A stretch of 64,000 nucleotides of DNA from Lonicera japonica (lineage: Eukaryota > Streptophyta > Magnoliopsida > Dipsacales > Caprifoliaceae). Each line of letters opens with the position of its first letter. Position 1 is the first letter of the stretch. The position numbers and the translations under genes are program-made. The stretch spans positions 42,278,099 through 42,342,098 of the forward strand of contig CM038470.1 of assembly GCA_021464415.1 (NCBI GenBank), read 5' to 3'. The notes under the pieces were generated by a model. It was not told the origin of the DNA, did no database searches, and saw only the letters and a list, made by a program, of their open reading frames with translations. Shown one piece after another: positions 1 through 12,047 of the stretch.

Positions 1-287
1 TTCGAATTATGAACGTCTATGATGGGTTAAACACGCGCTTCTTGTCCCCATTGTCGTTCTTGAACATTTGACGGTCTAAACTTCCGTTGTTGATCCTTAC
101 GACCAAATTGTATTGTTTTAGGCGTTCTACCGCAAAAGGCGTCATTTTGAATGACATTGACTCTAAGATTTTGAATTCGAATTCTGAACGTTTATGATGG
201 GTTAAACACGCGCTTTTCGTCCCCATTGTCGTTCTTGACCATTTGACGGTGTAAACATCCGCTGTTGATCCTTACGACCAAAATGTA
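1..287. repeat. Centromere-like satellite, block 1 (about 1.6 monomers)
   Basis: Tandem satellite that continues from outside the window. A monomer is 174-176 bp and starts at the 12-bp palindrome GAATTCGAATTC (often with one mismatch). This block holds one type-a monomer (marked by gcgtcatt and no tt in the ttcatt position) and most of a type-b monomer (acggtgtaaacatccgctg). It breaks off inside the T-run of the type-b monomer, where the CRM fragment begins. Not protein coding. Confidence 0.95.
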
Positions 288-1290
288 TTTTTTTTTTTAA
301 TAATCACAAGTCTACTAGGGTTTTATGTTGTTCACAGCCGCCACAAATTCCAAAACCTAGAAATAAAAGTCAAGTCTAGGGTTTTATATCAATACTAGCC
401 GCCACAACTTTCAAAACCTAGAAATAAAAGTCAAGTCTAGAGTTTTATGGTGTTTGAAATACTAGCCGCCACAACTAGTGTTTTTGACCAAGAATTACAA
501 GTCTAGGGTTTTATGATGCTTGCAATACCAGCCGCCACAACTATCAATAGCCGCCTGAATAACCAAGTTAACTAGGAATAAAGAGAATCGCAACTAGAGA
601 TTTTCGCAATCCACAACTTTGGTTTAGCAATTCATATTGAAACACAATATCCAAACATATTATGAATGGACAGATTCGCGAATATGGTTCAGCAACGAAA
701 TTGAAGATTTTCGACTTTGACCAACACAGATGAAACAGAATAAGCAGATCCGTGATAAGCAGATTCGAAAGTTTAGCAAGAGCAGATTCGTAACAACAAG
801 AACAGAATTGTAAGAGCAAGAACAGATGCTGTCCCAAAACCTTAGAGTAGCCTCCTTTAAATAGGAGGAGAAATAAGCAAACCCTAATCAAACCCTAGGG
901 AAACCCTAAAAACGAAAATACAAAAAACAAGCCCAATTCTAAGACAACAAAAATAATGGAACACTCTAAATAAGCCCAAAAAAACACTCTTAGCAAGCCC
1001 ATCACTCTAAATACTAATTATACATAATCCTTGGGCTGCAAATAAATAAAAACAATAATAAAACGTCTTAATTATTCTGCGCCTTCTTGGCTAAGCATTA
1101 TTTTCCATTCGTGTTCTTCATCTCCTTGAATGCTTCTCCAACCGTCAGCTTTATTCATCAGCTCGTGGACGATGCTCATGAGTGCTTCCTTCACCTTCCT
1201 TGCTCTAGCTCGGGTGATTGGGCCACTAGGAACCCGGATGCGATTTGCATAGTCTTCACTCCATGATCCAGCTCCAGTGCTATCCTCATC
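288..1290 (-). mobile_element. CRM-type element, 5' fragment (LTR plus leader) captured in satellite
   Basis: Read on the minus strand, the fragment starts at 1290 exactly at an LTR terminus (TGATGAGG) and runs through the LTR-coded protein tail, the telomere-like TAGGGTTT boxes and a TATTTAAA box. It then jumps into the untranslated leader and stops at the leader A-run, which joins the satellite T-run at about 288. Compared with B1 and B2 it lacks the end of the LTR and the primer site (junction near 822-832), and it lacks all gag-pol and the 3' LTR. The two satellite ends would join within one monomer if about 20 bp were restored, so an insertion probably lost its 3' part together with about 20 bp of satellite. 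No target duplication is visible. Confidence 0.85.
1072..1290 (-). pseudogene. LTR-coded C-terminal tail of a CRM polyprotein (fragment)
   Basis: The frame encodes the tail found at the end of B1 and B2: a [10 protein letters not shown] start, then [13 protein letters not shown], and an end in L-S-Q-E-G-A-E. In an intact element this lies inside the 3' LTR and ends the integrase region. Here it is part of a lone LTR, so nothing upstream would express it. The open frame runs on into satellite to 1314, which is chance. Five bases after TGATGAG are missing compared with B1. Confidence 0.8.
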
Positions 1291-2439
1291 AGCTTCATTT
1301 TGAATGACATTCACTCTAAGATTTTGAATTCAAATTCTGAACGTCTGTGATGGGTTAAACACGTGCTTCTTTTCCCCGTTGTAGTTCTAGACCATTTGAC
1401 GGCCTAAACTTTCGTTGTTGATCCTTATGACCAAAATGTATTTTTTAGGCGTTGAACCGCAAAAGGCTTCATTTTGAATGACATTCACTCTAAGATTTTG
1501 AATTCGAATTCTGAACGTTTGTGATGGGTTAAACACGCGCTTTTTGTCCCCGTTGTCGTTCTAGACCATTTGACGGTCTAAACTTCCGTTGTTGATCGTT
1601 ACGACCAAATTGTATTGTTTCAGGCGTTCTACCGCAAAAGGCTTCATTTTGAATGACATTCACTCTAAGATTTTTGATTCGAATTCTGAACGTCTACGCT
1701 AGGCTAAACACGTGCATCTTGTTCACGTTGTCGTTGTTGATCATTTAACTGTCTAAACTTCTGTTGTTGATCCTTAGGACCAAAATGTATTTTGTAGGCG
1801 TTCGACCACAAAAGGCTTCATTTTGAATGACATTCACTCTAAGATTTTGAATTCGAATTCTGAATGTCTATGATGGGTTAAACAGGCGCTTCTTGTCCCC
1901 ATTGTCGTTCTCGACCATTTGACGGTCTAAACTTCCGTTGTTGATCCTGACGACCAAATTGTATTGTTTTAGGCGTTCTACCGCAAAAGGCTTCATTTTG
2001 AATGACATTCACTCTAAGATGTTGAATTCGAATTATGAACGTCTATGATGGGTTAAACACGAGCTTCTTGTCCCCATTGTCGTTCTTGACCATTTGACGG
2101 TCTAAACTTCAGTTGTTGATCCTTACGACCAAATTGTATTGTTTTAGGCGTTCTACCGCAAAAGGCTTCATTTTCAATGACATTCACTCTAAGATGTTGA
2201 ATTCGAATTATGAACGTCAATGATGGGTTAAACACGCGCTTCTTGTCCCCGTCGTCGTTCTTGACCATTTGACGGTCTAAACTTCCGTTGTTGATCATTA
2301 CGACCAAATTGTATTGTTTTAGGCGTTCTACCGCAAAAGGCGTCATTTTGAATGACATTAACTCTAAGATTTTGAATTCGAATTCTGAACGTCTATGATG
2401 GGTTAAACACGCGCTTTTCGTCCCCATTGTCGTTCTTGA

Positions 2440-3125
2440 CCATTTGACGGTGTAAACATCCGCTGTTGATCCTTACGCAAAATGTATTTTTTTTAGGCGT
2501 TCATCCGCAAAAGGCTTCATTTGAATGACATTCACTCTAAGATTTTGAATTCGAATTCTGAACGTCTTTGATGGTTAAACACGCGCTTCTTTTCCCCGTT
2601 GTCGTTCTTGACCATTTGACGCCTAAACTTTCGTTGTTGATCCTTATGACCAAAATGTATTTTTTAGGCGTTGAACGCAAAAGCTTCATTTTGAATGACA
2701 TTCACTCAAAGATTTTGAATTCGAATTCTGAATGTTTGTGATGGGTTAAACACGCGCTTTTCGTCCCCGTTGTCGTTCTAGACCATTTGACGGTCTAAAC
2801 TTCGTTGTTGATCGTTACGACCAAATTGTATTGTTTCAGGCGTTCTACCGCAAAAGGCTTCATTTTGAATGACATTCACTCTAAGATTTTTAGATTCGAA
2901 TTCTGAACGTCTACGCTGGGCTAAACACGCGCATCTTGTTCTCGTTGTCGTTGTTGATCCTTTAACTGTCTAAACTTCTGTTGTTGATCCTTAGGACCAA
3001 AATGTATTTTGTAGGCGTTCTACCGCAAAAGCTTCATTTTGAATGACATTCACTCTAAGATTTTGAATTCGAATTCTGAACGTCTATGATGGGTTAAACA
3101 CGCGCTTCTTGTCCCATTGTCGTTC
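2440..3125. other. Indel-rich satellite tract 1
   Basis: Monomers here carry single-base deletions absent from neighbouring copies of the same type, for example ttacgcaaaatg for ttacgaccaaaatg, gatggttaaac for gatgggttaaac, gaacgcaaaagcttc for gaaccgcaaaaggcttc and gtcccattg for gtccccattg. The flanks return abruptly to the clean consensus. Confidence 0.7.
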
Positions 3126-3587
3126 TTGACCATTTGACGGTCTAAACTTCCGTTGTTGATCCTTACGACCAAATTGTATTGTTTTAGGCGTTCTACCGCA
3201 AAAGGCTTCATTTTGAATGACATTCACTCTAAGATGTTGAATTCGAATTATGAACGTCTATGATGGGTTAAACACGCGCTTCTTGTCCCCATTGTCGTTC
3301 TTGACCATTTGACGGTCTAAACTTCCGTTGTTGATCCTTACGACCAAATTGTATTGTTTTAGGCGTTCTACCGCAAAAGGCGTCATTTTGAATGACATTA
3401 GGTCTAAGATTTTGAATTCGAATTCTGAACGTCTATGATGGGTTAAAAACGCGCTTTTCGTCGCCATTGTCGTTCTTGACCATTTGACGGTGTAAACATC
3501 CGCTGTTGATCCTTACGACCGAAATGTATTTTTTAGGCGTTCATCCGCAAAAGGCTTCATTTTGTATGACATTCACTCTAAGATTTT

Positions 3588-3850
3588 GAATTCAAATTCT
3601 GAACGTCTGTGATGGGTTAAACACGCGCTTCTTTTCTCCGTTGTCGTTCTTGACCATTTGACGGCCTAAACTTTCGTTGTTGATCCTTACGACCAAATTG
3701 TATTGTTTTAGGCGTTCTACCGCAAAAGGCGTCATTTTGAGATCTACAAATCTGTTCTTGCTCGTTGTTGATCCTTCCAACCAAAATGTATTTTTTTAGT
3801 CGTTCAACCGCAAAAGGCTTCATTTTGAATGATATTCACTCTAAGATGAT
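3588..3850. repeat. Hybrid satellite monomer 1 (263 bp) with CRM-leader filler
   Basis: A type-c monomer start is followed at 3741-3763 by a 23-bp segment foreign to the satellite (gatctacaaatctgttcttg plus ctc). The satellite then resumes at gttgttgatcc, so the unit is 1.5 monomers long. The filler, extended by GA on its left, matches bases 55226-55250 in the leader of CRM element B2 over 25 bp. Five more copies are listed below. Confidence 0.9.
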
Positions 3851-6800
3851 GAGTTCGAATTCTGAACGTCTATGATGGGTTAAACACGCTCTTCTTGTCC
3901 TCATTGTCGTTCTTGACCATTTGACGGTCTAAACATCCGTTGTTGATCCTTACGACCAAATTGTATTGTTTTAGGCGTTCTACCGCAAAAGGCGTTATTT
4001 TGAATGACATTAACTCTAAGATTTTGAATTCGAATTCTGAACGTCTATGATGGGTTAAACACGCGCTTCTTGTCCCCATTGTCGTTCTTGACCATTTGAT
4101 GGTCTAAACATCCGTTGTTGATCGTTACGACCAAATTGTATTGTTTTAGGCGTTCTACCGCTAAAGGCGTCATTTTGAATGACATTAACTCTAAGATTTT
4201 GAATTCGAATTCTGAACGTTTGCGGTGGGTTAAGCACGCGCTTTTTGTCCCCGTTGTCGTTCTTGACCATTTGACGGTCTAAACTTCCGTTGTTGATCGT
4301 TACGACCAAATTGTATTGTTTCAGGCGTTCATCCGCAAAAGGCTTCATTTTGAATGACATTCACTCTAAGATTTTTGATTCGAATTCTGAACTTCTACGC
4401 TGGGCTAAACACGCGCATCTTGTTCATGTTGTCGTTCTTGACCATTTGACGGTCTAAACTTCCGTTGTTGATCGTTACGACCAAATTGTATTGTTTCAGG
4501 TGTTCTACCGCAAAAGGCTTCATTTTGAATGACATTCACTCTAAGATTTTGAATTCGAATACTGAACGTCTATGATGAGTTAAACACGCGCTTCTTGTCC
4601 CCATTGTCGTTCTTGACCATTTGACGGTCTAAACTTCCGTTGTTGATCCTTACGACCAAATTGTATTGTTTTAGGCGTTCTACCGCAAAAGGCGTCATTT
4701 TGAATGACATTAACTATAAGATTTTGAATTCGAATTCTGAACGTCTATGATGGGTTAAACACGCGCTTCTTGTCCCCATTGTCGTTCTTGACCATTTGAC
4801 GGTGTAAACATCCGCTGTTGATCCTTATGACCAAAATGTATTTTTTTAGGCTTTCATCCGCAAAAGGCTTCATTTTGAATGACATTCACTCTAAGATTTT
4901 GAATTCGAATTCCGAACGTCTGTGATGGGTTAAACACGCTCTTCGTTTCCCCGTTGTCGTTCTTGACCATTTGACGGCCTAAACTTTCGTTGTTGATCCT
5001 TAGGACCGAAATGTATTTTTTAGGCGTTCAACCGCAAAAGTCTTCATTTTGAATGACATTCACTCTAAGATTTTGAATTCGAATTCTGAACGTTTGCGGT
5101 GGGTTAAGCACGCGCTTTTTGTCCCCGTTGTCGTTCTTGACCATTTGACGGTCTAAACTTCCGTTGTTGATCGTTACGACCAAATTGTATTGTTTCAGGC
5201 GTTCTACCGCAAAAGGCTTCATTTTGAATGACATTCACTCTAAGATTTTGAATTCGAATTCTGAACGTTTGCGGTGGGTTAAGCACGCGCTTTTTGTCCC
5301 CGTTGTCGTTCTTGACCATTTGACGGTCTAAACTTCCGTTGTTGATCGTTACGACCAAATTGTATTGTTTCAGGCGTTCTACCGCAAAAGGCTTCATTTT
5401 GAATGACATTCACTCTAAGATTTTTGATTCGAATTCTGAACGTCTACGCTGGGCTAAACACGCGCATCTTGTTCATGTTGTCGTTGTTGATCATTTAACT
5501 GTCTAAACTTCTGTTGTTGATCCTTAGGACCAAAATGTATTTTTTAGGCGTTCTACCGCAAAAGGCTCCATTTTGAATGACATTCACTCTAAGATTTTGA
5601 ATTCGAATACTGAACGTCTATGATGAGTTAAACACGCGCTTCTTGTCCCCATTGTCGTTCTTGACCATTTGACGGTCTAAACTTCCGTTGTTGATCCTTA
5701 CGACCAAATTGTATTTTTTTAGGCGTTCTACCGCAAAAGGCGTCATTTTGAATGACATTAACTCTAAGATTTTGAATTCGAATTCTGAACGTCTATGTTG
5801 GGTTAAACACGCGCTTTTCGTCCCCATTGTCGTTCTTGACCATTTGACGATGTAAACATCCGCTGTTGATCCTTACGACCAAAATGTATTTTTTTAGGCG
5901 TTCATCCGCAAAAGGCTTCATTTTGAATGACATTCACTCTAAGATTTTGAATTCGAATTCTGAACGTCTGTGATGGGTTAAACACGCGCTTCTTTTCCCC
6001 GTTGTCGTTCTTGACCATTTGACGGCCGAAACTTTCGTTGTTGATCCTTATGACCAAAATGTATTTTTTAGGCGTTGAACCGCAAAAGGCTTCATTTTGA
6101 ATGACATTCACTCTAAGATTTTGAATTCGAATTCTGAACGTTTGTGATGGGTTTAAACACGCGCTTTTTGTCCCGTTGTCGTTCTAGACCATTTGACGGT
6201 CTTAAACTTCCGTTGTTGATCGTTACGACCAAATTGTAATTGTTTCAGGCGTTCTACCGCAAAAGGCTTCATTTTGAATGACATTCACTCTAAGATTTTA
6301 GATTCGAATTCTGAACGTCTACGCTGGGCTAAACACGCGCATCTTGTTCTCGTGTGTCGTTGTTGATCCTTTAACTATCTAACTTCTGTTGTTGATCCTT
6401 AGGACCAAAATGTATTTTGTGGGCGTTCTACCGCAAAAGGCCTTCATTTTGAATGACATTTCACTCTAAGATTTTGAATTCGAATTCTGAATGTCTAAGA
6501 TGGGTTAAACAGGCGCTTTCTTGTCCCCTTGTCGTTCTTGACCATTTTACGGCTCTAAACTTCCGTTGTTGATCCTTACGACCAAATTGTATTGTTTTAG
6601 GCGTTCTACGCTTAAAGGCTTCATTTTCAATGACATTCACTCTAAAGATGTTTATTCGAATTATGAACGTCTATGATGGGTTAAACACGCGCTTCTTGTC
6701 CCCATTGTCGTTCTTGACCATTTGACGGTCTAAACTTCCGTTGTTGATCTTACGAACAAATTGTATTGTTTTAGGCGTGTCTACCGCAAAAGGCGTCATT

Positions 6801-7148
6801 TTGAACGACATTAACTCTAAGACTTTGAATTCGAATTCTGAACGTCTATGATGGGTTAAACACGCGCTTTTCGTCGCCCATTGTCGTTCTTGACCATTTG
6901 ACGGTGTAAACATCCGCTGTTGATCTTACGACCGAATGTATTATTTAGGCGTTCATCCGCAAAAGGCTTCATTTTGTATGACATTCACTCTAATATTTTG
7001 AATTCAAATTCTGAACGTCTGTGAGGGGTTAACACGCGCTTTTTTCTCGTTGTCGTTCTTGACCATTTGACGGCCTAAACTTTCGTTGTTGATCCTTCGA
7101 CCAAATTGTATTGTTTTAGGCGTTCTACCGCAAAAGGCGTTATTTTGA

Positions 7149-7169
7149 GATCTACAAATCTTCTTGCTC
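7149..7169. repeat. Hybrid-monomer filler, copy 2
   Basis: Same filler as at 3741, but with two bases missing (aaatcttcttg). It lies in the indel-rich tract. Confidence 0.85.
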
Positions 7170-8632
7170 GTTGTGGATCTTCCAACCAAAATGTATTTTT
7201 TTTGTCGTTCAACCGCAAAAGGCTTCATTTTGAATGATATTCACTCTAAGATGATGAGTTCGAATTCTGAACGTTATTGATGGGGTTAAACACGCGCTTC
7301 TTGTCCTCATTGTCGTTCTTGACCATTTGACGGTCTAAACACCGTTGTTGATCCTTACGACCAAATTGTATTGTTTTAGGCGTTCTACCGCAAAAGGCGT
7401 CTTTGAATGACATTAACTCTAAGATTTTGAATTCGAATTCTGAACGTCTATGATGGGTTAAGCACGCACTTCTTGTCCCCATTGTCGTTCTTGACCATTT
7501 GATGGTCTAAACATCCGTTGTTGATCGTTACGACCAAATTGTATTGTTTTAGGCGTTCTACCGCAAAAGGCGTCATTTTGAATGACATTAACTCTAAGAT
7601 TTTGAATTCGATTTCTGAACGTTTGCGGTGGGTTTAAGCACGCGCTTTTTGTCCCCGTTGTCGTTCTTGACCATTTGACGGTCTAAACTTCCGTTGTTGA
7701 TCGTTACGACCAAAATTGTATTGTTTCAGGCGTTCATCCGCAAAAGGCTTCATTTTGAATGACATTCACTCTAAGATTTTTGATTCGAATTCTGAACTTC
7801 TACGCTGGCGTAAACACGCGCATCTTGTTCATGTTGTCGTTCTTGACCATTTGACGGTCTAAACTTCCGTTGTTGATCGTTACGACCAAATTGTATTGTT
7901 TCAGGCGTTCTACCGCAAAAGGCTTCATTTTGAATGACATTCACTCTAAGATTTGGAATTCGAATACTGAACGTCTATGATGAGTTAAAACACGCGCTTC
8001 TTGTCCCCATTGTCGTTCTTGACCATTTGACGGTCTAAACTTCCGTTGTTGATCCTTACGACAAATTGTATTGTTTTAGGCGTCTACCGCAAAAGGGCTT
8101 CATTTTCAATGACATTCACTCTAAGATGTTGAATTCGAATTATGAACGTCTATGATGGGTTAAACACGCGCTTCTTGTCCCCATTGTCGTTCTTGACCAT
8201 TTGACGGTCTAAACTTCCGTTGTTGATCCTTACGAACAAATTGTATGTTTTAGGCGTTCTACCGCAAAAGGCGTCATTTTGAACGACATTAACTCTAAGA
8301 CTTTGAATTCGAATTCTGAACGTCTATGATGGGTTAAACACGCGCTTTTCGTCCCCATTGTCGTTCTTGACCATTTGACGGTGTAAACATCCGCTGTTGA
8401 TCCTTACGACCAAAATGTATTTTTTTAGGCGTTCATCCGCAAAAGGCTTCATTTTGAATGACATTCACTCTAAGATTTTGAATTCGAATTCTGAACGTCT
8501 GTGATGGGTTAAACACGCGCTTCTTTTCCCCGTTGTCGTTCTTGACCATTTGACGGCCTAAACTTCTGTTGTTGATCCTTAGGACCAAATTGTATTGTTT
8601 TAGGCGTTCTACCGCAAATGGCGTCATTTTGA

Positions 8633-8655
8633 GATCGACAAATCTGTTCTTGCTC
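8633..8655. repeat. Hybrid-monomer filler, copy 3
   Basis: Same filler with one substitution (gatcgacaaa). It is 1,484 bp from copy 2, less than half the spacing seen elsewhere. Confidence 0.85.
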
Positions 8656-11600
8656 GTTGTTGATCCTTCCAACCAAAATGTATTTTTTTAGTCGTTCAAC
8701 CGCAAAAGGCTTCATTTTGAATGATATCACTCTAAGATGATGAGTTCGAATTCTGAACGTCTATGATGGGTTAAACCGCTCTTCTTGTCCTCATTGTCGT
8801 TCTTGACCATTTGACGGTCTAAACATCCGTTGTTGATCCTTACGACCAAATTGTATTGTTTTAGGCGTTCTACCGCAAAAGGCTTATTTTGAATGACATT
8901 AACTCTAAGATTTTGAATTCGAATTCTGAACGTCTATGATGGTTAAACACGCGCTTCTTGTCCCCCTTGTCGTTCTTGACCATTTGATGGTCTAAACATC
9001 CGTTGTTGATCGTTACGACCAAATTGTATTGTTTTAGGCGTTCTACCGCTAAAGGCGTCATTTTGAATGACATTAACTCTAAGATTTTGAATTCGAATTC
9101 TGAACGTTTGCGGTGGGTTAAGCACGCGCTTTTTGTCCCCGTTGTCGTTCTTGACCATTTGACGGTCTAAATCGTTGTTGATCGTTACGACCAAATTGTA
9201 TTGTTTCAGGCGTTCATCCGCAAAAGGCTTCATTTTGAATGACATTCACTCTAAGATTTTGATTCGAATTCTGAACTTCTACGCTGGGCTAAACACGCGC
9301 ATCTTGTTCATGTTGTCGTTCTTGACCATTTGACGGTCTAAACTTCCGTTGTTGATCGTTACGACCAAATTGTATTGTTTAGGTGTTCTACGCAAAAGGC
9401 TTTTTTTGAATGACATTCACTCTAAGATTTTGAATTCGAATACTGAACGTCTATGATGGAGTTAAACACGCGCTTCTTGTCCCCATTGGTCGTTCTTGAC
9501 CATTTGACGGTCTAAACTTCCGTTGTTGATCCTTACGACCAAATTGTATTGTTTTAGGCGTTCTACCGCAAAAGGCGTCTTTTTTGAATGACATTAACTA
9601 TAAGATTTTGAATTCGAATTCTGAATGTCTATGATGGGTTAAACACGCGCTTCTTGTCCCATTGTCGTTCTTGACCATTTGACGGTGTAAACAACCGCTG
9701 TTGATCCTTACGACCAAAATGTATTTGTTTAGGCTTTCATCCGCAAAGGCTTCATTTTGAATGACATTCACTCTAAGATTTTGAATTCGAATTCCGAACG
9801 TCTGTGATGGGTTAACACGCTCTTCGTTTCCCGTTGTCGTTCTTGACCATTTGACGGCCTAAACTTTCGTTGTTGATCCTTAGGACCGAAATGTATTTTT
9901 TAGGCGTTCAACGCAAAAGTCTTCATTTTGAATGACATTCACTCTAAGATTTTGAATTCGAATTCTGAACGTTTGCGGTGGGTTAAGCACGCGCTTTTTG
10001 TCCCCGTTGTCGTTCTTGACCATTTGACGGTCTAAACTTCCGTTGTTGATCGTTACGACCAAATTGTATTGTTTCAGGCGTTCTACCGCAAAAAGGCTTC
10101 ATTTTGAATGACATTCACTCTAAGATTTTGAATTCGAATTCTGAACGTTTGCGGTGGGTTAAGCACGCGCTTTTTGTCCCCGTTGTCGTTTCTTGACCAT
10201 TTGACGGTCTAAACTTCCGTTGTTGATCGTTACGACAAATTGTATTGTTTCAGGCGTTCTACCGCAAAGGCTTCATTTTGAATGACATTCACTCTAAGAT
10301 TTTTGATTCGAATTCTGAACGTCTACGCTGGGCTAAACACGCGCATCTTGTTATGTTGTCGTTGTTGATCATTTAACTGTCTAAACTTCTGTTGTTGATC
10401 CTTAGGACCAAAATGTATTTTTTAGGCGTTCTACCGCAAAAGGCTCCATTTTGAATGACATTCACTCTAAGATTTTGAATTCGAATACTGAACGTTATGA
10501 TGGGTTAAACACGCGCTTCTTGTCCCCATTGTCGTTCTTGACCATTTGACGGTCTAAACTTCCGTTGTTGATCCTTACGACCAAATTGTATTGTTTTAGG
10601 CGTTCTACCGCAAAAGGCGTCATTTTGAATGACATTAACTCTAAGATTTTGAATTCGAATTCTGAACGTCTATGATGGGTTAAACACGCGCTTTTCGTCC
10701 CAATTGTCGTTCTTGACCATTTGACGATGTAAACATCCGCTGTTGATCCTTACGACCAAAATGTATTTTTTTAGGCGTTCATCCGCAAAAGGCTTCATTT
10801 TGAATGACATTCACTCTAAGATTTTGAATTCGAATTCTGAACGTCTGTGATGGGTTAAACACGCGCTTCTTTCCCCGTTGTCGTTCTTGACCATTTGACG
10901 GCCTAAACTTTCGTTGTTGATCCTTATGACCAAAATGTATTTTTTTAGGCGTTCAACCGCAAAAGGCTTCATTTTGAATGACATTCACTCTAAGATTTTG
11001 AATTCGAATTCTGAACGTTTGTGATGGGTTAAACACGCGCTTTTTGTCCCCGTTGTCGTTCTAGACCATTTGACGGTCTAAACTTCCGTTGTTGATCGTT
11101 ACGACCAAATTGTATTGTTTCAGGCGTTCTACCGCAAAAGGCTTCATTTTGAATGACATTCACTCTAAGATTTTTGATTCGAATTCTGAACGTCTACGCT
11201 GGGCTAAACACGCGCATCTTGTTTACGTTGTCGTTGTTGATCATTTAACGATCTAAACTTCTGTTGTTGATCCTTAGGACCAAAATGTATTTTGTAGGCG
11301 TTCTACCGCAAAAGGCTTCATTTTGAATGACATTCACTCTAAGATTTTGAATTCGAATTCTGAATGTCTATGATGGGTTAAACACGCGCTTCTTGTCCCC
11401 ATTGTCGTTCTTGACCATTTGACGGTCTAAACTTCCGTTGTTGATCCTTACGACCAAATTGTATTGTTTTAGGCGTTCTACCGCAAAAGGCTTCATTTTG
11501 AATGACATTCACTCTAAGATGTTGAATTCGAATTAAGAACGTCTATGATGGGTTAAACACGCGCTTCTTGTCCCATTGTCGTTCTTGACCATTTGACGGT

Positions 11601-12024
11601 CTAAACTTCCGTTGTTGATCCTTACGACCAAATTGTATTGTTTTAGGCGTTCTACCGCAAAAGGCGTCATTTTGAATGACATTAACTCTAAGATTTTGAA
11701 TTCGAATTCTGAACGTCTATGATGGGTTAAACACGCGCTTTTCGTCCCCATTGTCGTTCTTGACCATTTGACGGTGTAAACATCCGCTGTTGATCCTTAC
11801 GACCGAAATGTATTATTTAGGCGTTCATCCGCAAAAGGCTTCATTTTGTATGACATTCACTCTAATATTTTGAATTCAAATTCTGAACGTCTGTGATGGG
11901 TTAAACACGCGCTTCTTTTCTCCGTTGTCGTTCTTGACCATTTGACGGCCTAAACTTTCGTTGTTGATCCTTACGACCAAATTGTATTGTTTTAGGCGTT
12001 CTACCGCAAAAGGCGTTATTTTGA

Positions 12025-12047
12025 GATCTACAAATCTGTTCTTGCTC
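12025..12047. repeat. Hybrid-monomer filler, copy 4
   Basis: Exact copy of the 23-bp filler, 3,392 bp after copy 3. The left neighbour has gcgttatt, as in copies 2 and 5. Confidence 0.9.

Larger units (their letters stand above)
6120..10510. other. Indel-rich satellite tract 2
   Basis: This tract has the same monomer succession as 20.9-22.9 kb and 11.5-13 kb but with many one-base insertions and deletions, often in short homopolymers. Between 6145 and 6660 I count at least twelve against the clean copy at 20975-21500 (gggtttaaac, gtcccgttg, ggtcttaaac, aaggccttc, gacatttcac and others). Both ends switch back to clean copies. Confidence 0.75.

Noticed and set aside
2053..5827. Many frames of 60-124 codons in the satellite with a recurring start M-G-T-K/R-S-A-C-L
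   Set aside because: They repeat with the monomer because 174 is divisible by three. Several frames are open at once, they vary freely, and there is no promoter or family. They are by-products of the repeat.
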